The position numbers and the translations under genes are program-made. The notes beneath the pieces are model-generated. The model saw only the letters and a list, made by a program, of their open reading frames with translations. It was not told the origin of the DNA and searched no databases. A stretch of 22,543 bases of DNA from JAAYCU01 sp964642815 (GTDB lineage Bacteria; Planctomycetota; Phycisphaerae; UBA1845; PWPN01). Shown here piece by piece: positions 1-9,975 of this stretch; positions within the stretch are counted from its first letter, which is position 1; every line of letters starts with the position of its first letter. The DNA is taken from positions 1 through 22,543 of the forward strand of contig CAZXSA010000054.1 in NCBI GenBank assembly GCA_964642815.1. Reading direction: 5' to 3'.

Positions 1-1
1 G

Positions 2-1126
2 CAACTGGCCGGCGAAACGTCAACCTTCGCCGCCGCGGTGGCCGGGGCCAACCAGGAATCGGTCCTCGCCGGGCGGGGCAGTGGGGCGGCCGAATGGTCG
101 CGCCGCCATCATTGCCGTGCGCTCAACGTCGATATCGGCGGGGGCACGACAAATCTTGCCTGGTTCGAGAACGGCCAACTGCTCGAGGCGGCCGCCATTC
201 GCGTCGGCGGCCGGCACCTGGAAAAAATGGATGCGAACCTATCGACCCACCCGCACGGGCAAACGCCGTCCGCGAATCACGACTCCTATCATGTTCTGAC
301 CACGACGGCGCGGTGGTTCCTCTCAAAATCGTGCGTCACCTTGGAGGAAACCCGGCGCTGGATCGCCGAATGCACAACCTGCTGCCGGCACGCGCTGGAA
401 GGCCGATTCGATTTGATCGCCGAACCGTTTGTCATCACCCGCCCACACGCGGCACCGCCACAACCGAGCGCGGTCTTTTTTTCCGGCGGCGTGGGCGAGC
501 TGATGGCCCGGCGCGAGCGCGGACGGCCGATCGAGGATGTCTTCGCGGATACCGGGCTGATGCTGGCCGACGCTTTATTGGCCGATCCACATGTGGCCGC
601 GCAACCCCGTCAATACCCCGCCGAGCCGATCCGGGCCACGGTCATCGGGGCCGGCCAGTTCGCCATGCGCTTGAGCGGCGAAACCGTATGGGTCGATTAC
701 CGCCGGTTGCCGCTGCCTAACCTGCCCGTACTTCGACCTTTCGCCGCCGCCGCCGAGCTGGAACATCCGGCGTTGATGGCGGCCGCTATCAGAAAACATT
801 GGCAACTACATGATCTTGACGACGAACAGATTGTGGCCATCGCCCTGCCCAGTCTTCGGCAGGCGCTCTATGATGATGTGGTTCGCTTCGGCGCCGCTCT
901 GGCCGAGGCCGCCCGGGGCGCAAACCTGCCCGAGCCCTGGGTGTTCGTCTTATCCGACAATTACGGCCGTCTGCTTGGAGAAAGCATTCACCACAACGGC
1001 GGCGCTTCCATCATCGTCGTTGATGAGCTCGACGTGCCCGATGCGGATTACCTCGATATCGGCCGCCCCTTCCAGCCCGATCACCCCGTGATCCCCGTCA
1101 TCGCCAAAACGCTGATCTTTGAATAA
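2..1126 (+). CDS. eutA: Ethanolamine ammonia-lyase reactivating factor EutA (5'-truncated by window edge)
   Basis: EutA is an ATP-dependent chaperone that exchanges damaged adenosylcobalamin in ethanolamine ammonia-lyase (EutBC), keeping ethanolamine breakdown active. The reading frame is open from base 2, so the true start lies upstream. Seen directly: an actin-fold phosphate loop (NVDIGGGTTNLAWFENG, codons near 128-180), the glycine-rich SGGVGE segment near 485-500, ATVIGAGQF near 637-665, and a C-terminal VVDELDVPDADYLDIG followed by PVIPVIAKTL. All of these line up with the E. coli EutA order and ending from memory. The N-terminal third of the family is missing only because the window starts here. 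The stop TAA at 1124-1126 is followed by a convergent rny. Other eut genes would be expected upstream, outside the window. I see no frameshift. Confidence 0.9.
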   Translation, partial: QLAGETSTFAAAVAGANQESVLAGRGSGAAEWSRRHHCRALNVDIGGGTTNLAWFENGQLLEAAAIRVGGRHLEKMDANLSTHPHGQTPSANHDSYHVLTTTARWFLSKSCVTLEETRRWIAECTTCCRHALEGRFDLIAEPFVITRPHAAPPQPSAVFFSGGVGELMARRERGRPIEDVFADTGLMLADALLADPHVAAQPRQYPAEPIRATVIGAGQFAMRLSGETVWVDYRRLPLPNLPVLRPFAAAAELEHPALMAAAIRKHWQLHDLDDEQIVAIALPSLRQALYDDVVRFGAALAEAARGANLPEPWVFVLSDNYGRLLGESIHHNGGASIIVVDELDVPDADYLDIGRPFQPDHPVIPVIAKTLIFE

Positions 1127-1134
1127 GAGTGCGT

Positions 1135-1227
1135 ACTAAAACCCCATAGCGTCGGCCCTTCCGGGCTGAAGAGCACCGGCGAGACGCCGGTGCCACACCG
1201 ATTTTAGGATGCATTCTAAATACGCTA

Positions 1228-1228
<1 letters not shown>
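1135..1228. repeat. Nested inverted repeats between convergent eutA and rny
   Basis: The short convergent gap is built of nested dyads. The innermost is a perfect 9-bp stem with a 3-nt loop, GCACCGGCG-AGA-CGCCGGTGC, at 1173-1193. Outside it, ATAGCGT (1146-1152) pairs with ACGCTAT (1222-1228), and CTAAAA (1136-1141) pairs with TTTTAG (1202-1207). A smaller GCCC-TTCC-GGGC stem sits at 1155-1166. The outer right arm touches the rny stop codon. There is no long T-run on either strand, so it is not a textbook intrinsic terminator. It may still separate the two converging transcripts or be a dispersed hairpin element. Confidence 0.6.
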
Positions 1229-2817
<1,589 letters not shown>

Positions 2818-3358
2818 GATTCACCTTCCCGACAAATGTTTCAGCGGACCAGGGTCTTTCTCGCGCGGTATCGACCGACCGCACGGCCCGGGCCGCGGTT
2901 CCTTAAGTTACCAGCGCTCGTTATCGGGATGGGGGGTTTCGGGTACGGCGAGCAGCGCAGGCTACCGCCACGTCTCATCGCGGTGACAAGCCGTCGGCCG
3001 GCCATGCCGCTGCATCACAAGGAGGGAATGCGTTCTTTCAGGGTAAAATCAGCAATCGCTATGCCCGCGGACTCATCGGCGGACCATCATGCCCGTTTTC
3101 CATTGGAAAATGGCCTCTGGTTTCCTGTTTCTCACTTTGCCGGTCCACCGTCGTCCTCATTTGCCTTATCAAGCTCCCTGTTTCCATCTTTCATCCTCGC
3201 CGAACTTATCAATTTTGTTCGGCCAAGGATGAACGCGACTTGGGCATATCTGCCCGCATAAAACGAACGTTCGATTCGGGGTCGCTCCGCCGGCTGTCGA
3301 GTAGACCCACCGGTTTCGCAACCCATTAGCCTGATCGATTAGGAATACTGATTTCCTG

Positions 3359-3560
3359 AAAACCCGACGCCTGCCTTATTCGCACACGGCGTCCTTCGCG
3401 GATACATTCTCCTTCGGCCGCGGACAGATCACGCCCACGACCCAAAACCCTTTCTGGTTGCCGATTGATCAAGGTCTCCCGTTTCGACGGGCCAACCGAG
3501 GATCATCGCAACTCCCCGATAAAATTAAACTTGCGCACAAAAACGAGCGCATCTTGACGC
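3359..3560 (-). ncRNA. Candidate structured small RNA upstream of rny (6S-like size, identity unproven)
   Basis: Transcription from the promoter at 3566-3593 would begin near 3559 and run toward rny. About 165-200 nt later the minus strand shows GACGCC (3393-3388), a 16-nt loop, GGCGTC (3371-3366), then GGGTTTT, which is a weak terminator-like hairpin. The 5' end also carries GGCGTC (3561-3556), which could pair with the same GACGCC and close a rod of about 174 nt. Inside lies CCCGT-CGAA-ACGGG (3492-3479), flanked by GGTT and GACC. The size and position upstream of rny recall 6S RNA. However, I could not build a convincing central bubble, so this is a candidate only. A 5' leader of rny is the main alternative. 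Confidence 0.27.
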
Positions 3561-3565
3561 CTCAT

Positions 3566-3593
3566 ATTATAAATTAAATCGCCAGTAGGTCAA
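3566..3593 (-). promoter_or_regulatory. Strong sigma70-type promoter, minus strand, toward rny
   Basis: On the minus strand, TTGACC (3593-3588) is followed after 16 bp by a perfect TATAAT (3571-3566). This is the closest match to a consensus housekeeping promoter that I noticed on this strand. The start point would be near 3559, over 700 bp before the rny start. This implies either a very long rny leader or a separate non-coding transcript. Confidence 0.55.
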
Positions 3594-3800
3594 GACCCCA
3601 CCCTGGGAAACGATTCTTATAACATTTTGTCAGATAAATACTTATGACGCGGTCGTCTTCCTGGAGACATTTTCTTAACATTTTCCCGCGATCCTGGCCC
3701 TTGTTTTGCATACGAATTGAGCTTTGCGGCAGGGTATCCCCGGCGCGTAATGATTCCGCGAAAGCAATGTTGATGAGGCCACCCCGCGCGCGGGTGAGAT

Positions 3801-6395
3801 TTAAACGTCGAGATTTTTTACATTGGTGGCGTTGGCCTCGATGAACTGGCGTCGCGCCTCAACGTTGTCACCCATTAAAATGGAGAAAATTCGGTCGGCC
3901 TCGCGAGCATCGACTTCAAGCTGCTCGATATCGTCGGCCTCGTCGGATATAACGACCTTGACCAGGCTGCGTTGCTCGGGATCCATGGTGGTCTGCCAAA
4001 GCTGATCGCCGTTCATCTCGCCCAAGCCCTTGAAACGGCGTAACTCCATTCCCGCGCTACCCAGGGCCCGGACCTTATCCACCAGATCGCGCAGATTATC
4101 CAACTCGATATCCGCCTCGTCGACCCGCCGTAACAGATATCGGGCCGGCGGCAGGGTTCCGTCGACATTCTCGATCCGCTCGGCGTAATAGTCGTCCATG
4201 CTCAGGCCCATGCTCTTCAATTCGGCGATGACCTCTTCAAGCACGCGGCACTCGGTCAGGTCGGCGCGAATGATGCGATGCTTGGTCGAGGTCTCGCGTC
4301 CCGTGGTCAAGCCGGTCGACCCGACCTCGATCACCTCCACCTCGCCGAAGCGGGCCTCCTCTTCGTCGCAGAAGCGCTCGAACTCCTCGTCGCTGTAACC
4401 GAAATATTCGAACGACTCGGTTTCGTTCGCGCGGTAAACCACGGCGCGATAGGCCGGAAGCCGGCCTTGCTCGTCCAGATGACGCATGATCAGATCGCGT
4501 TTGATGATACCGCGCCGGCTGAGGATCTTGCCCTGTTGAGCGATGCGATCGATGAGTTGATGGAGCCGGGCCAAGTCGCCGCCGCCGAAGACCTTGTCCT
4601 GTCCGTGATCGTCGCGGATCAGTAACGTCGTTCCCTCCAGACCCAGTTCGGTCAACTTCCGATTGAGGACGGCATCGTTCAACACGTATTCACTCTTCTT
4701 GCCCTTTTTCACGAGGTAGAGGGGGGGCTGGGCGATATAAACGTGGCCGCCCTCGACCAGAGGACGCATGTGCCGGAACAAAAAGGTCAAGAGCAGCGTG
4801 CGGATGTGGCTGCCGTCAACATCCGCGTCGCACATCAGCACGACTTTTCCGTAACGCCGCTTATTCAGATCGAACTCGTCGTCGCCGATGCCGCAGCCAA
4901 TCGCCACGATAAGGGTCTTGATCTCCTCATGGCTGAGCATCTTGTCAATGCGGGCCTTCTCGACGTTGAGAATTTTCCCTTTCAAGGGCAGGATCGCCTG
5001 GAAAGCGCTGTCCCGCCCGGTCTTGGCGCTGCCTCCGGCGCTTTGCCCCTCGACGATGAACAGCTCGGTGGTTTCGGCGTCCTTGTTGCGGCAGTCCCAC
5101 AATTTGGAGGGCATGCCTCCGGAGCTGAGCGCGCTTTTGCGGGTCAAGTCACGCGCCTTGCGGGCAGCCTCCCGGGCCTGGGCGGCTTGGATGCCCTTTA
5201 GAACGATACGTTTGGCCTCGCCGGGGTTTTCCTCCAGGAAGTTGGTAAACTTCTCGTAAACGTGCTGTTCGACAAAACTCTGGACCTCCGGGTTCATCAA
5301 GCGGACCTTGGTCTGGGCCTCGAACTGCGGCTCGGGGACCTTGACCGAGATGACCGCGGTGAGGCCCTCGCGAAAGTCCTCGCCCGTCGTGACCAAATCG
5401 CCCTTGATCAGGTTCTCGCGGCGGGCATAGTTGTTCATTGCCCGGGTCAAGGCCGAGCGAAAACCGGAGAGATGCGTGCCCCCGTCGATGTTGCGGATAT
5501 TGTTGGCGAAGCAGGAGACGTTCTCGTTATAGCCGTCGTTCCACTGCATGGCGATGTCGGCCACCAAGCGCTGTGCGTCATCCTCGGCGTGGATCGTCAC
5601 CGCCTTGTGGAGAGCGGCCTTGCCCTCGTTGATATGCTCCACGAACGCCCGCAGACCGTCCGTGTAGATGAACTCTTCCTCTTGCCCGCTACGTTCGTCG
5701 GCCAGCTTAATCCGCACGTTGTCATTGAGATAGGCCAGCTCGCGCAGGCGGTTGCGCAGGGTCTCGTAACGAAAGTTACAATCGGGGAAGATTTCCGGGT
5801 CCGGCTTAAAACGGACGCGGGTTCCGGTGCTCTTTGCCTCGCCGATCGCCTTAAGCGGTGAAACCGTATGCCCTCGGGAAAACTGGATTTCGTGGACCTT
5901 GCCGTTTTGCCGAACCTGGGCATACAACCACTCGGAAAGGGCGTTGACCACGCTGACGCCCACGCCATGCAGTCCGCCAGAGACCTTGTAGCTATGTCGG
6001 TCGAACTTGCCCCCGGCGTGAAGGACAGTCATGCAGATTTCCACGGCCGACTTGCCATCGATTTTCGGATCGGGGTGGTGCATTGGCCCGATGGGGATCC
6101 CGCGACCATTATCGCGGACCGTACAGCTTCCATCGGCTCCCAAGGTGACGGCTACCTCGTCGCAATGACCGGCCATCGCCTCATCAATAGCATTGTCCAC
6201 CACCTCATAGATCAAATGGTGCAGACCGGCCAGCCCCGTATCGCCAATATACATGGCCGGACGCTTACGTACGGCATCAATGCCCTCCAGGACACGGATG
6301 GAACTTTCGTCGTATCGATCTTCCTCGACAACGGTTGGGTTCGACTCTACCGGTTCCGGGAGTTCTATATTCTCGTTTTCGTTGACGTCACTCAT
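3801..6395 (-). CDS. gyrB: DNA gyrase subunit B
   Basis: GyrB is the ATPase subunit of DNA gyrase, which introduces negative supercoils ahead of forks together with GyrA. The 864-residue product has the GHKL ATPase domain with catalytic Glu64 and Mg-binding Asn68 in YEVVDNAIDEA, GRGIP at 98-101, and the ATP lid GGLHGVGVS at 140-148. It also has the transducer domain, the TOPRIM domain with EGQSAGGSAKTGRD (Glu449) and DADVDGSHIRT (523-533), and the C-terminal RFKGLGEMNGDQLWQTTMDP. It is longer than the roughly 640-residue short form because extra sequence sits between the TOPRIM motifs and the RFKGLGEM tail, as in E. coli-type GyrB. The ATG at 6395 lies nine bases after the dciA stop with only a weak ribosome-binding site, suggesting translational coupling. 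It is last in the dnaA-dnaN-dciA-gyrB run. Confidence 0.97.
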   Translation of the reverse strand: MSDVNENENIELPEPVESNPTVVEEDRYDESSIRVLEGIDAVRKRPAMYIGDTGLAGLHHLIYEVVDNAIDEAMAGHCDEVAVTLGADGSCTVRDNGRGIPIGPMHHPDPKIDGKSAVEICMTVLHAGGKFDRHSYKVSGGLHGVGVSVVNALSEWLYAQVRQNGKVHEIQFSRGHTVSPLKAIGEAKSTGTRVRFKPDPEIFPDCNFRYETLRNRLRELAYLNDNVRIKLADERSGQEEEFIYTDGLRAFVEHINEGKAALHKAVTIHAEDDAQRLVADIAMQWNDGYNENVSCFANNIRNIDGGTHLSGFRSALTRAMNNYARRENLIKGDLVTTGEDFREGLTAVISVKVPEPQFEAQTKVRLMNPEVQSFVEQHVYEKFTNFLEENPGEAKRIVLKGIQAAQAREAARKARDLTRKSALSSGGMPSKLWDCRNKDAETTELFIVEGQSAGGSAKTGRDSAFQAILPLKGKILNVEKARIDKMLSHEEIKTLIVAIGCGIGDDEFDLNKRRYGKVVLMCDADVDGSHIRTLLLTFLFRHMRPLVEGGHVYIAQPPLYLVKKGKKSEYVLNDAVLNRKLTELGLEGTTLLIRDDHGQDKVFGGGDLARLHQLIDRIAQQGKILSRRGIIKRDLIMRHLDEQGRLPAYRAVVYRANETESFEYFGYSDEEFERFCDEEEARFGEVEVIEVGSTGLTTGRETSTKHRIIRADLTECRVLEEVIAELKSMGLSMDDYYAERIENVDGTLPPARYLLRRVDEADIELDNLRDLVDKVRALGSAGMELRRFKGLGEMNGDQLWQTTMDPEQRSLVKVVISDEADDIEQLEVDAREADRIFSILMGDNVEARRQFIEANATNVKNLDV

Positions 6396-6404
6396 TGCCT
6401 GAAT

Positions 6405-6767
6405 CTATTCCCTTCTATCGCCGTTCGTCTCCGCGGGCAGAAATTGAATCTCCCTGATTCCGCTGCTCGGAGCCTGCGCCTGAAGTATACGCAGCAGTGT
6501 CTGTCGCCAGCGGGTGCTCAAAGCATAACACTCCGTCGCGCTCCTAACCCGAAAAACCAGGGTTGCGCCGCGTTGCTCCATCCGCGCCACCCTGCTCGTA
6601 AGCTCCGGCCCGGCGTGTCGCTCCACGATATCCACGATAAGACGCTGCCGGGACAAACGGGCCATACGCGGTGAACGTTGAAATCCTTTGATGAGACCCG
6701 ACAGTTCCTTGATATTGGGTCGGCGACAATGATTCTTCTGTACCCAAGATAACTGTTGTTCCCGCAT
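6405..6767 (-). CDS. dciA: DciA-like protein (DUF721), replicative helicase loader
   Basis: DciA is the ancestral loader/operator of the DnaB replicative helicase in bacteria that lack DnaC or DnaI. The 120-residue product has the DUF721 pattern: a basic N-terminal stretch (IKGFQRSPRMARLSRQRL), then IVERHAGPELTSRVARM, a beta segment LVFRVRSATECYAL, and a helix RWRQTLLRILQAQ ending in IREIQF. The conserved Trp usually found near the start of the domain is not obvious, so similarity is moderate. Position between dnaN and gyrB is a classic DciA location and supports the call strongly. AGGA lies about 10 bases before the ATG at 6767. Its stop is nine bases from gyrB and its start is 27 bases after dnaN, so all belong to one transcription unit. 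Confidence 0.78.
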   Translation of the reverse strand: MREQQLSWVQKNHCRRPNIKELSGLIKGFQRSPRMARLSRQRLIVDIVERHAGPELTSRVARMEQRGATLVFRVRSATECYALSTRWRQTLLRILQAQAPSSGIREIQFLPAETNGDRRE

Positions 6768-6794
6768 CGGCGGTCATCCTTGACGCATGCGTAC

Positions 6795-7892
6795 CTAGGC
6801 CAGACTTACCGGCATAACCACGTACATGAACTCCGCCCCGGCTTTTAAGACTCCCGGCCGGTTGGTTTCCTTTAATTCCAGGTTCACCGTGGGCACCCCG
6901 ACCACGCGCAAGGCATCCAAGAGAAAGTTCGGGTTGAACCCCATATCAATTTTTTCCCCGTCGTACCCCGCGCGCATGGAAATGGTAGCCTCACCCTGTT
7001 CGGGAGCTCGGCTGGACAGGACTAACTTGCCGCTCTCAAAAGCTAGGCGAACACCCTTGGATTGCTCGTTGGTCAGCAGGGCTGCCCGTCGTACCGCGCT
7101 GATAAGCTCATCCGTTTCCAGCTCGATGACTTTATCGTTGTCCTTAGGGATAACCTCCTCATAATTAGGAAACTGCCCCTCGACGAGCGCCGAACTAACC
7201 ACGTAACCATCGCTCTTCACGATAATTTGATTATCGGAGAAGCGAATGGCCGCCTGACCCTGCCCGTTAGCCAATACTCGCTGAAGGACGTGAATCGTCT
7301 TGGCCGGTACGATCATGGAGCTATCGCCGCTCTTGGCCTGCGTGGCCGTGCCCACCGCTCGGGCTAACCTACGACCATCCGTTGCGACAAAGCACAGTTT
7401 CTTGCCCTTCTTCTCCCATAGGACACCGTTAATCGCATAGCGCGTATTTTCCTTGGCCACCGAGAAGGATGTTTGATCGATTAACCGACAAAGAAGCTCG
7501 ATGCTCAGCTCGACATCCGGCTCTCCCTCCAGGTCGGTAACGGGAGGAAACTCATGTGGATCCTGACCATAAACCTCGAAATGGCTGTCCTGACCGCGCA
7601 CATGGCAGACTTGATCTTCCACGCCGATGGTCAGCGTTTCATCCATGCTCTCGCGGGCGATCTGCGTAATCTTATCCGCCGGCACCAGAATATCACCCTT
7701 GCGCTGAACCTCCACTTGCCGTACACCCACGCGCAGAGCTACCTCCAGGTCCGTCGCGCTGACCAGCAGCTCGTCGTTTACCGCGGTGAGACGAACACAC
7801 TTCAACACGTCCTTGGTGGTTCGCGCAGAGGCGATACCGGAGGCAACCACTAAAACATCCGCCAGAGCATTACGATTGACTATTACCTGCAT
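6795..7892 (-). CDS. dnaN: DNA polymerase III beta subunit (sliding clamp)
   Basis: The beta clamp is a ring-shaped dimer that holds polymerase III on DNA and recruits repair and regulatory proteins. The 365-residue product is of normal length and carries the three repeated clamp folds. Recognisable landmarks are the N-terminal MQVIVNRNALADVL, the domain 1 segment VSATDLEVALRVGV, HEFPPVTDLEG at the domain 1/2 boundary, the domain 2 segment KKLCFVATDGRRLARA, EGQFPNYEEVIPKDND, and the C-terminal YVVMPVSLA, which forms part of the peptide-binding pocket. On the minus strand the ATG at 7892 follows GAGGAG by about 10 bases. It lies downstream of dnaA across the 332-bp AT-rich gap proposed as oriC, and upstream of dciA. 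Confidence 0.97.
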   Translation of the reverse strand: MQVIVNRNALADVLVVASGIASARTTKDVLKCVRLTAVNDELLVSATDLEVALRVGVRQVEVQRKGDILVPADKITQIARESMDETLTIGVEDQVCHVRGQDSHFEVYGQDPHEFPPVTDLEGEPDVELSIELLCRLIDQTSFSVAKENTRYAINGVLWEKKGKKLCFVATDGRRLARAVGTATQAKSGDSSMIVPAKTIHVLQRVLANGQGQAAIRFSDNQIIVKSDGYVVSSALVEGQFPNYEEVIPKDNDKVIELETDELISAVRRAALLTNEQSKGVRLAFESGKLVLSSRAPEQGEATISMRAGYDGEKIDMGFNPNFLLDALRVVGVPTVNLELKETNRPGVLKAGAEFMYVVMPVSLA

Positions 7893-8225
7893 GGCCGTTC
7901 TACTCCTCGATCAGTTTGTGATAGAAACAGTGCCGCTATGATACTCTATTTTTCAAGAAATAACCCGTAGTATTAATAGGCAATGTGACTTGTGCGCACA
8001 TCTCGTGTCGTATGAGCATAAGTTATTATAACATAAATAGTTACCTATTCATATGGGTTAGTCGCGGCTGGGGAAAACCTGTCAGTAAACTCTACATTGC
8101 CTTACAGTAGAAAATACCAATGGGTTTACCCAGAAAAATAACCACTTTTCCTATCGGGTAGGATAACCCAATACGCACAGCTTATCCACCGTCGAACCGT
8201 GCAAATCCAACAGAGCCGACCGGGG
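7893..8225. other. oriC: Candidate replication origin (oriC) between dnaA and dnaN
   Basis: The gap between dnaA and dnaN is much richer in A and T than its neighbours, with a long AT tract at 8017-8055 that could serve as the unwinding element. TTATCCACC (8182-8190) matches the DnaA box TTATCCACA at eight of nine positions. A related motif recurs: ATAACCC at 7960-7966 and 8163-8169, ATAACC at 8138-8143 and the reverse GGGTTA at 8055-8060. Other dyads are TGTGCGCACA (7991-8000, a perfect palindrome) and TGGGT-TT-ACCCA (8121-8132). Location beside dnaA is the commonest place for bacterial oriC. The call is by position and composition; box number and spacing are weaker than in E. coli or B. subtilis. 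Confidence 0.55.
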
Positions 8226-9551
8226 CTAGGCGATGACCTTCTTCTTCAGCGAATCCATCATTCGGCTCAGGTTTTGATCCAGCTCATCGTCCTGTTGACG
8301 CTGATCGATAATTGTACGAATGGCATGAAGAACGGTCGTATGATCGCGCCCCCCAAAATAACCGCCGATTTCCTCGAGGCTCAGGCGAGTAAGCTCGCGG
8401 GCGAGGTACATGCAGACCTGGCGAGGAAACGCGATCGAGCGGTTACGCCGTTTACTCTGAAGGTCTGTTGGCCGAACGCCGTAGTGCTCCGTCGCGGCCT
8501 GGAAGATGTCCTGGATGGTTACACTTTTACTCTGGCCGTTCTCGCGAGCGCCCAAGGCCTCGCGGGTCATGGCAAGGTCAATAACCCCGCCGAACTGCTG
8601 GCTGAAGGCCATTACGCGAGTCAAGGATCCTTCAATCTCGCGGATGTTTGATTCCGCGTGGGCGGCGATAAAGTGGACTACGTCCTCGGGAAGATCAATG
8701 CAGTTCAACTTGGCTTTCTTACGCACGATGGCCATCCGGGTTTCAAGGCAAGGGTGCTCGATGACGGCCACCAGGCCCCAGTTGAAGCGACTTATTAAGC
8801 GTTCCTCGAGGCTGGGGATCCCATCAGGCGACTCGTCCGCGGTCAGGATAATCTGACGTTGAGATTGATACAGCGCATTGAACGTGTGGAAGAATTCCTC
8901 ACGGGAACGCTCGCGCGCGGCCAGAAACTGTATATCGTCGATAACCAACGCATCGACATGACGATAGCGATCACGGAAGCGATGCAGACAGCCTCGCTCA
9001 ATGGCCTCGATAAAGTGGTTAGTAAACGTCTCGCAGGAGATATAGAGGACGTGTTTGAGACCCTGCGCACTCATTTGGTGGCAGATGGCTTGAACTAGAT
9101 GGGTCTTGCCCAGCCCAACGTCGCCGTGAATAAACAGGGGGTTGTAAACCTGTCCAGGTCTTTCGGCGACGGCCAGGCCCGCGGCATAAGGCAGGCGATT
9201 ACAGGGCCCGGAAACGAAGTTATCGAAGGTATAGTTCTTGTTAAGGGCCAGTTGCCCCTCTTCCAACTCAAAAGACAGCGGGCCCTCGACGGTCGGGCTG
9301 GTATTCACGGGAGCGAAGCCAACCGTTACCAGCCGCCCGGTAGCCGCCTGGGCGGCCTCGCTAAAAGCACTTTGACACTGCTCGGAAAGGTATTTGTGCT
9401 GAGTAGCGTCCGCGCAACAGATGCGTATGACACCGTGTTGGAAATCCGTCGGCGTCAGCGAATCAAACCATGGGCGAGACAGGTGAGGAAACCTGTTCCG
9501 AAGGTAGTCGAGCATCTCGCTCCAAGTGCGATCACCAATCGTAGCCATCAC
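8226..9551 (-). CDS. dnaA: Chromosomal replication initiator DnaA
   Basis: DnaA binds DnaA boxes at oriC, melts the origin as an ATP-dependent filament and helps load the helicase. The 441-residue product has the N-terminal interaction domain (about 1-80), a short linker, and the AAA+ core starting at NYTFDNFVSGPCNRL. The core holds Walker A GDVGLGKT (143-150), Walker B VIDDIQFLA (203-211) and a sensor 2-like SNIREIEGSLTR. The C-terminal DNA-binding domain has the signature GGRDHTTVLHA (400-410). Length is typical. Two adjacent starts are possible, GTG at 9551 and ATG at 9548, with only a weak purine-rich stretch upstream; ATG at 9548 may be the real one. It heads the minus-strand dnaA-dnaN-dciA-gyrB cluster. 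Confidence 0.97.
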   Translation of the reverse strand: MMATIGDRTWSEMLDYLRNRFPHLSRPWFDSLTPTDFQHGVIRICCADATQHKYLSEQCQSAFSEAAQAATGRLVTVGFAPVNTSPTVEGPLSFELEEGQLALNKNYTFDNFVSGPCNRLPYAAGLAVAERPGQVYNPLFIHGDVGLGKTHLVQAICHQMSAQGLKHVLYISCETFTNHFIEAIERGCLHRFRDRYRHVDALVIDDIQFLAARERSREEFFHTFNALYQSQRQIILTADESPDGIPSLEERLISRFNWGLVAVIEHPCLETRMAIVRKKAKLNCIDLPEDVVHFIAAHAESNIREIEGSLTRVMAFSQQFGGVIDLAMTREALGARENGQSKSVTIQDIFQAATEHYGVRPTDLQSKRRNRSIAFPRQVCMYLARELTRLSLEEIGGYFGGRDHTTVLHAIRTIIDQRQQDDELDQNLSRMMDSLKKKVIA

Positions 9552-9975
9552 GCCTGCCTATCTTAAACCCGCTATAAAGATAACCCGACCCTGCAGGAAA
9601 ACCCAAGGGACATGCTTGCTTAAATATTACGCTCGTCGGCTGAAAACACCGGGCCTTGCCCGGCTGACCATCATGGTCAGGCCGCGACACAAAATAACAG
9701 CGGTATCGGGCACCCTGAGCGACCAACAGAGTTGCCGTGTTGCCTCCATGCGGCCACGATTGTAACCATTTGGCCGCGAAATGCCAGACACAAAATATCG
9801 TATTCCCACTCGCTCGACCACATCTTGTTGCGCTCTCGCTGCAGAACCCCTTTTGCATTATGATGTCTCACGATTGGACGGACAAAAACCATCGCGAAAT
9901 TGTCCTTCCAAGAATTGAGAAGGGTCGGCCGGAATGATGTCGCCCCTCGCTTGGCGGGAATCGCGGAGACAACGC
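9552..9975. promoter_or_regulatory. Divergent regulatory region of dnaA with three dyads
   Basis: This divergent gap has no convincing gene. It contains three clear inverted repeats. CCGGGC-CTT-GCCCGG (9649-9663) is followed on the minus strand by TGTTTTC, like a weak terminator or attenuator ahead of dnaA. Immediately next is the near-perfect palindrome CTGACCAT-C-ATGGTCAG (9664-9680), an operator-like dyad. GCGGCCA (9750-9756) pairs with TGGCCGC (9771-9777) across 14 nt. ATAACCC recurs at 9580-9586, the same heptamer seen in the oriC candidate. A TATGAT on the plus strand (9859-9864) might serve the exchanger gene but lacks a good -35 element. Confidence 0.5.

Larger units (their letters stand above)
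2818..3800. other. Long non-coding gap between gyrB and rny
   Basis: No open frame here has convincing coding character. The short minus-strand frame at 3132-3326 and the plus-strand frames crossing the region have no recognisable domains. What is visible: a perfect 12-bp palindrome CGGCCCGGGCCG (2884-2895), a GC palindrome CCCGCGCGCGGG just after gyrB (3783-3794, no T-run), a strong minus-strand promoter (3566-3593), and structured sequence at 3359-3560. In several other phyla the region upstream of rny holds 6S RNA and zapA (recalled synteny). I looked for a ZapA-like frame and found none. Confidence 0.6.

Noticed and set aside
2884..2895. CGGCCCGGGCCG palindrome upstream of rny as an operator
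   Set aside because: A perfect 12-bp palindrome of only G and C is not surprising at this base composition, and nothing else marks a binding site.
3132..3326. 64-residue minus-strand frame in the rny-gyrB gap as a small gene (for example zapA)
   Set aside because: Basic, low-complexity translation without ZapA features and no ribosome-binding site that I could support.
3783..3794. CCCGCGCGCGGG palindrome after gyrB as an intrinsic terminator
   Set aside because: No T-run follows on the minus strand; it is noted only as a dyad in the gap description.
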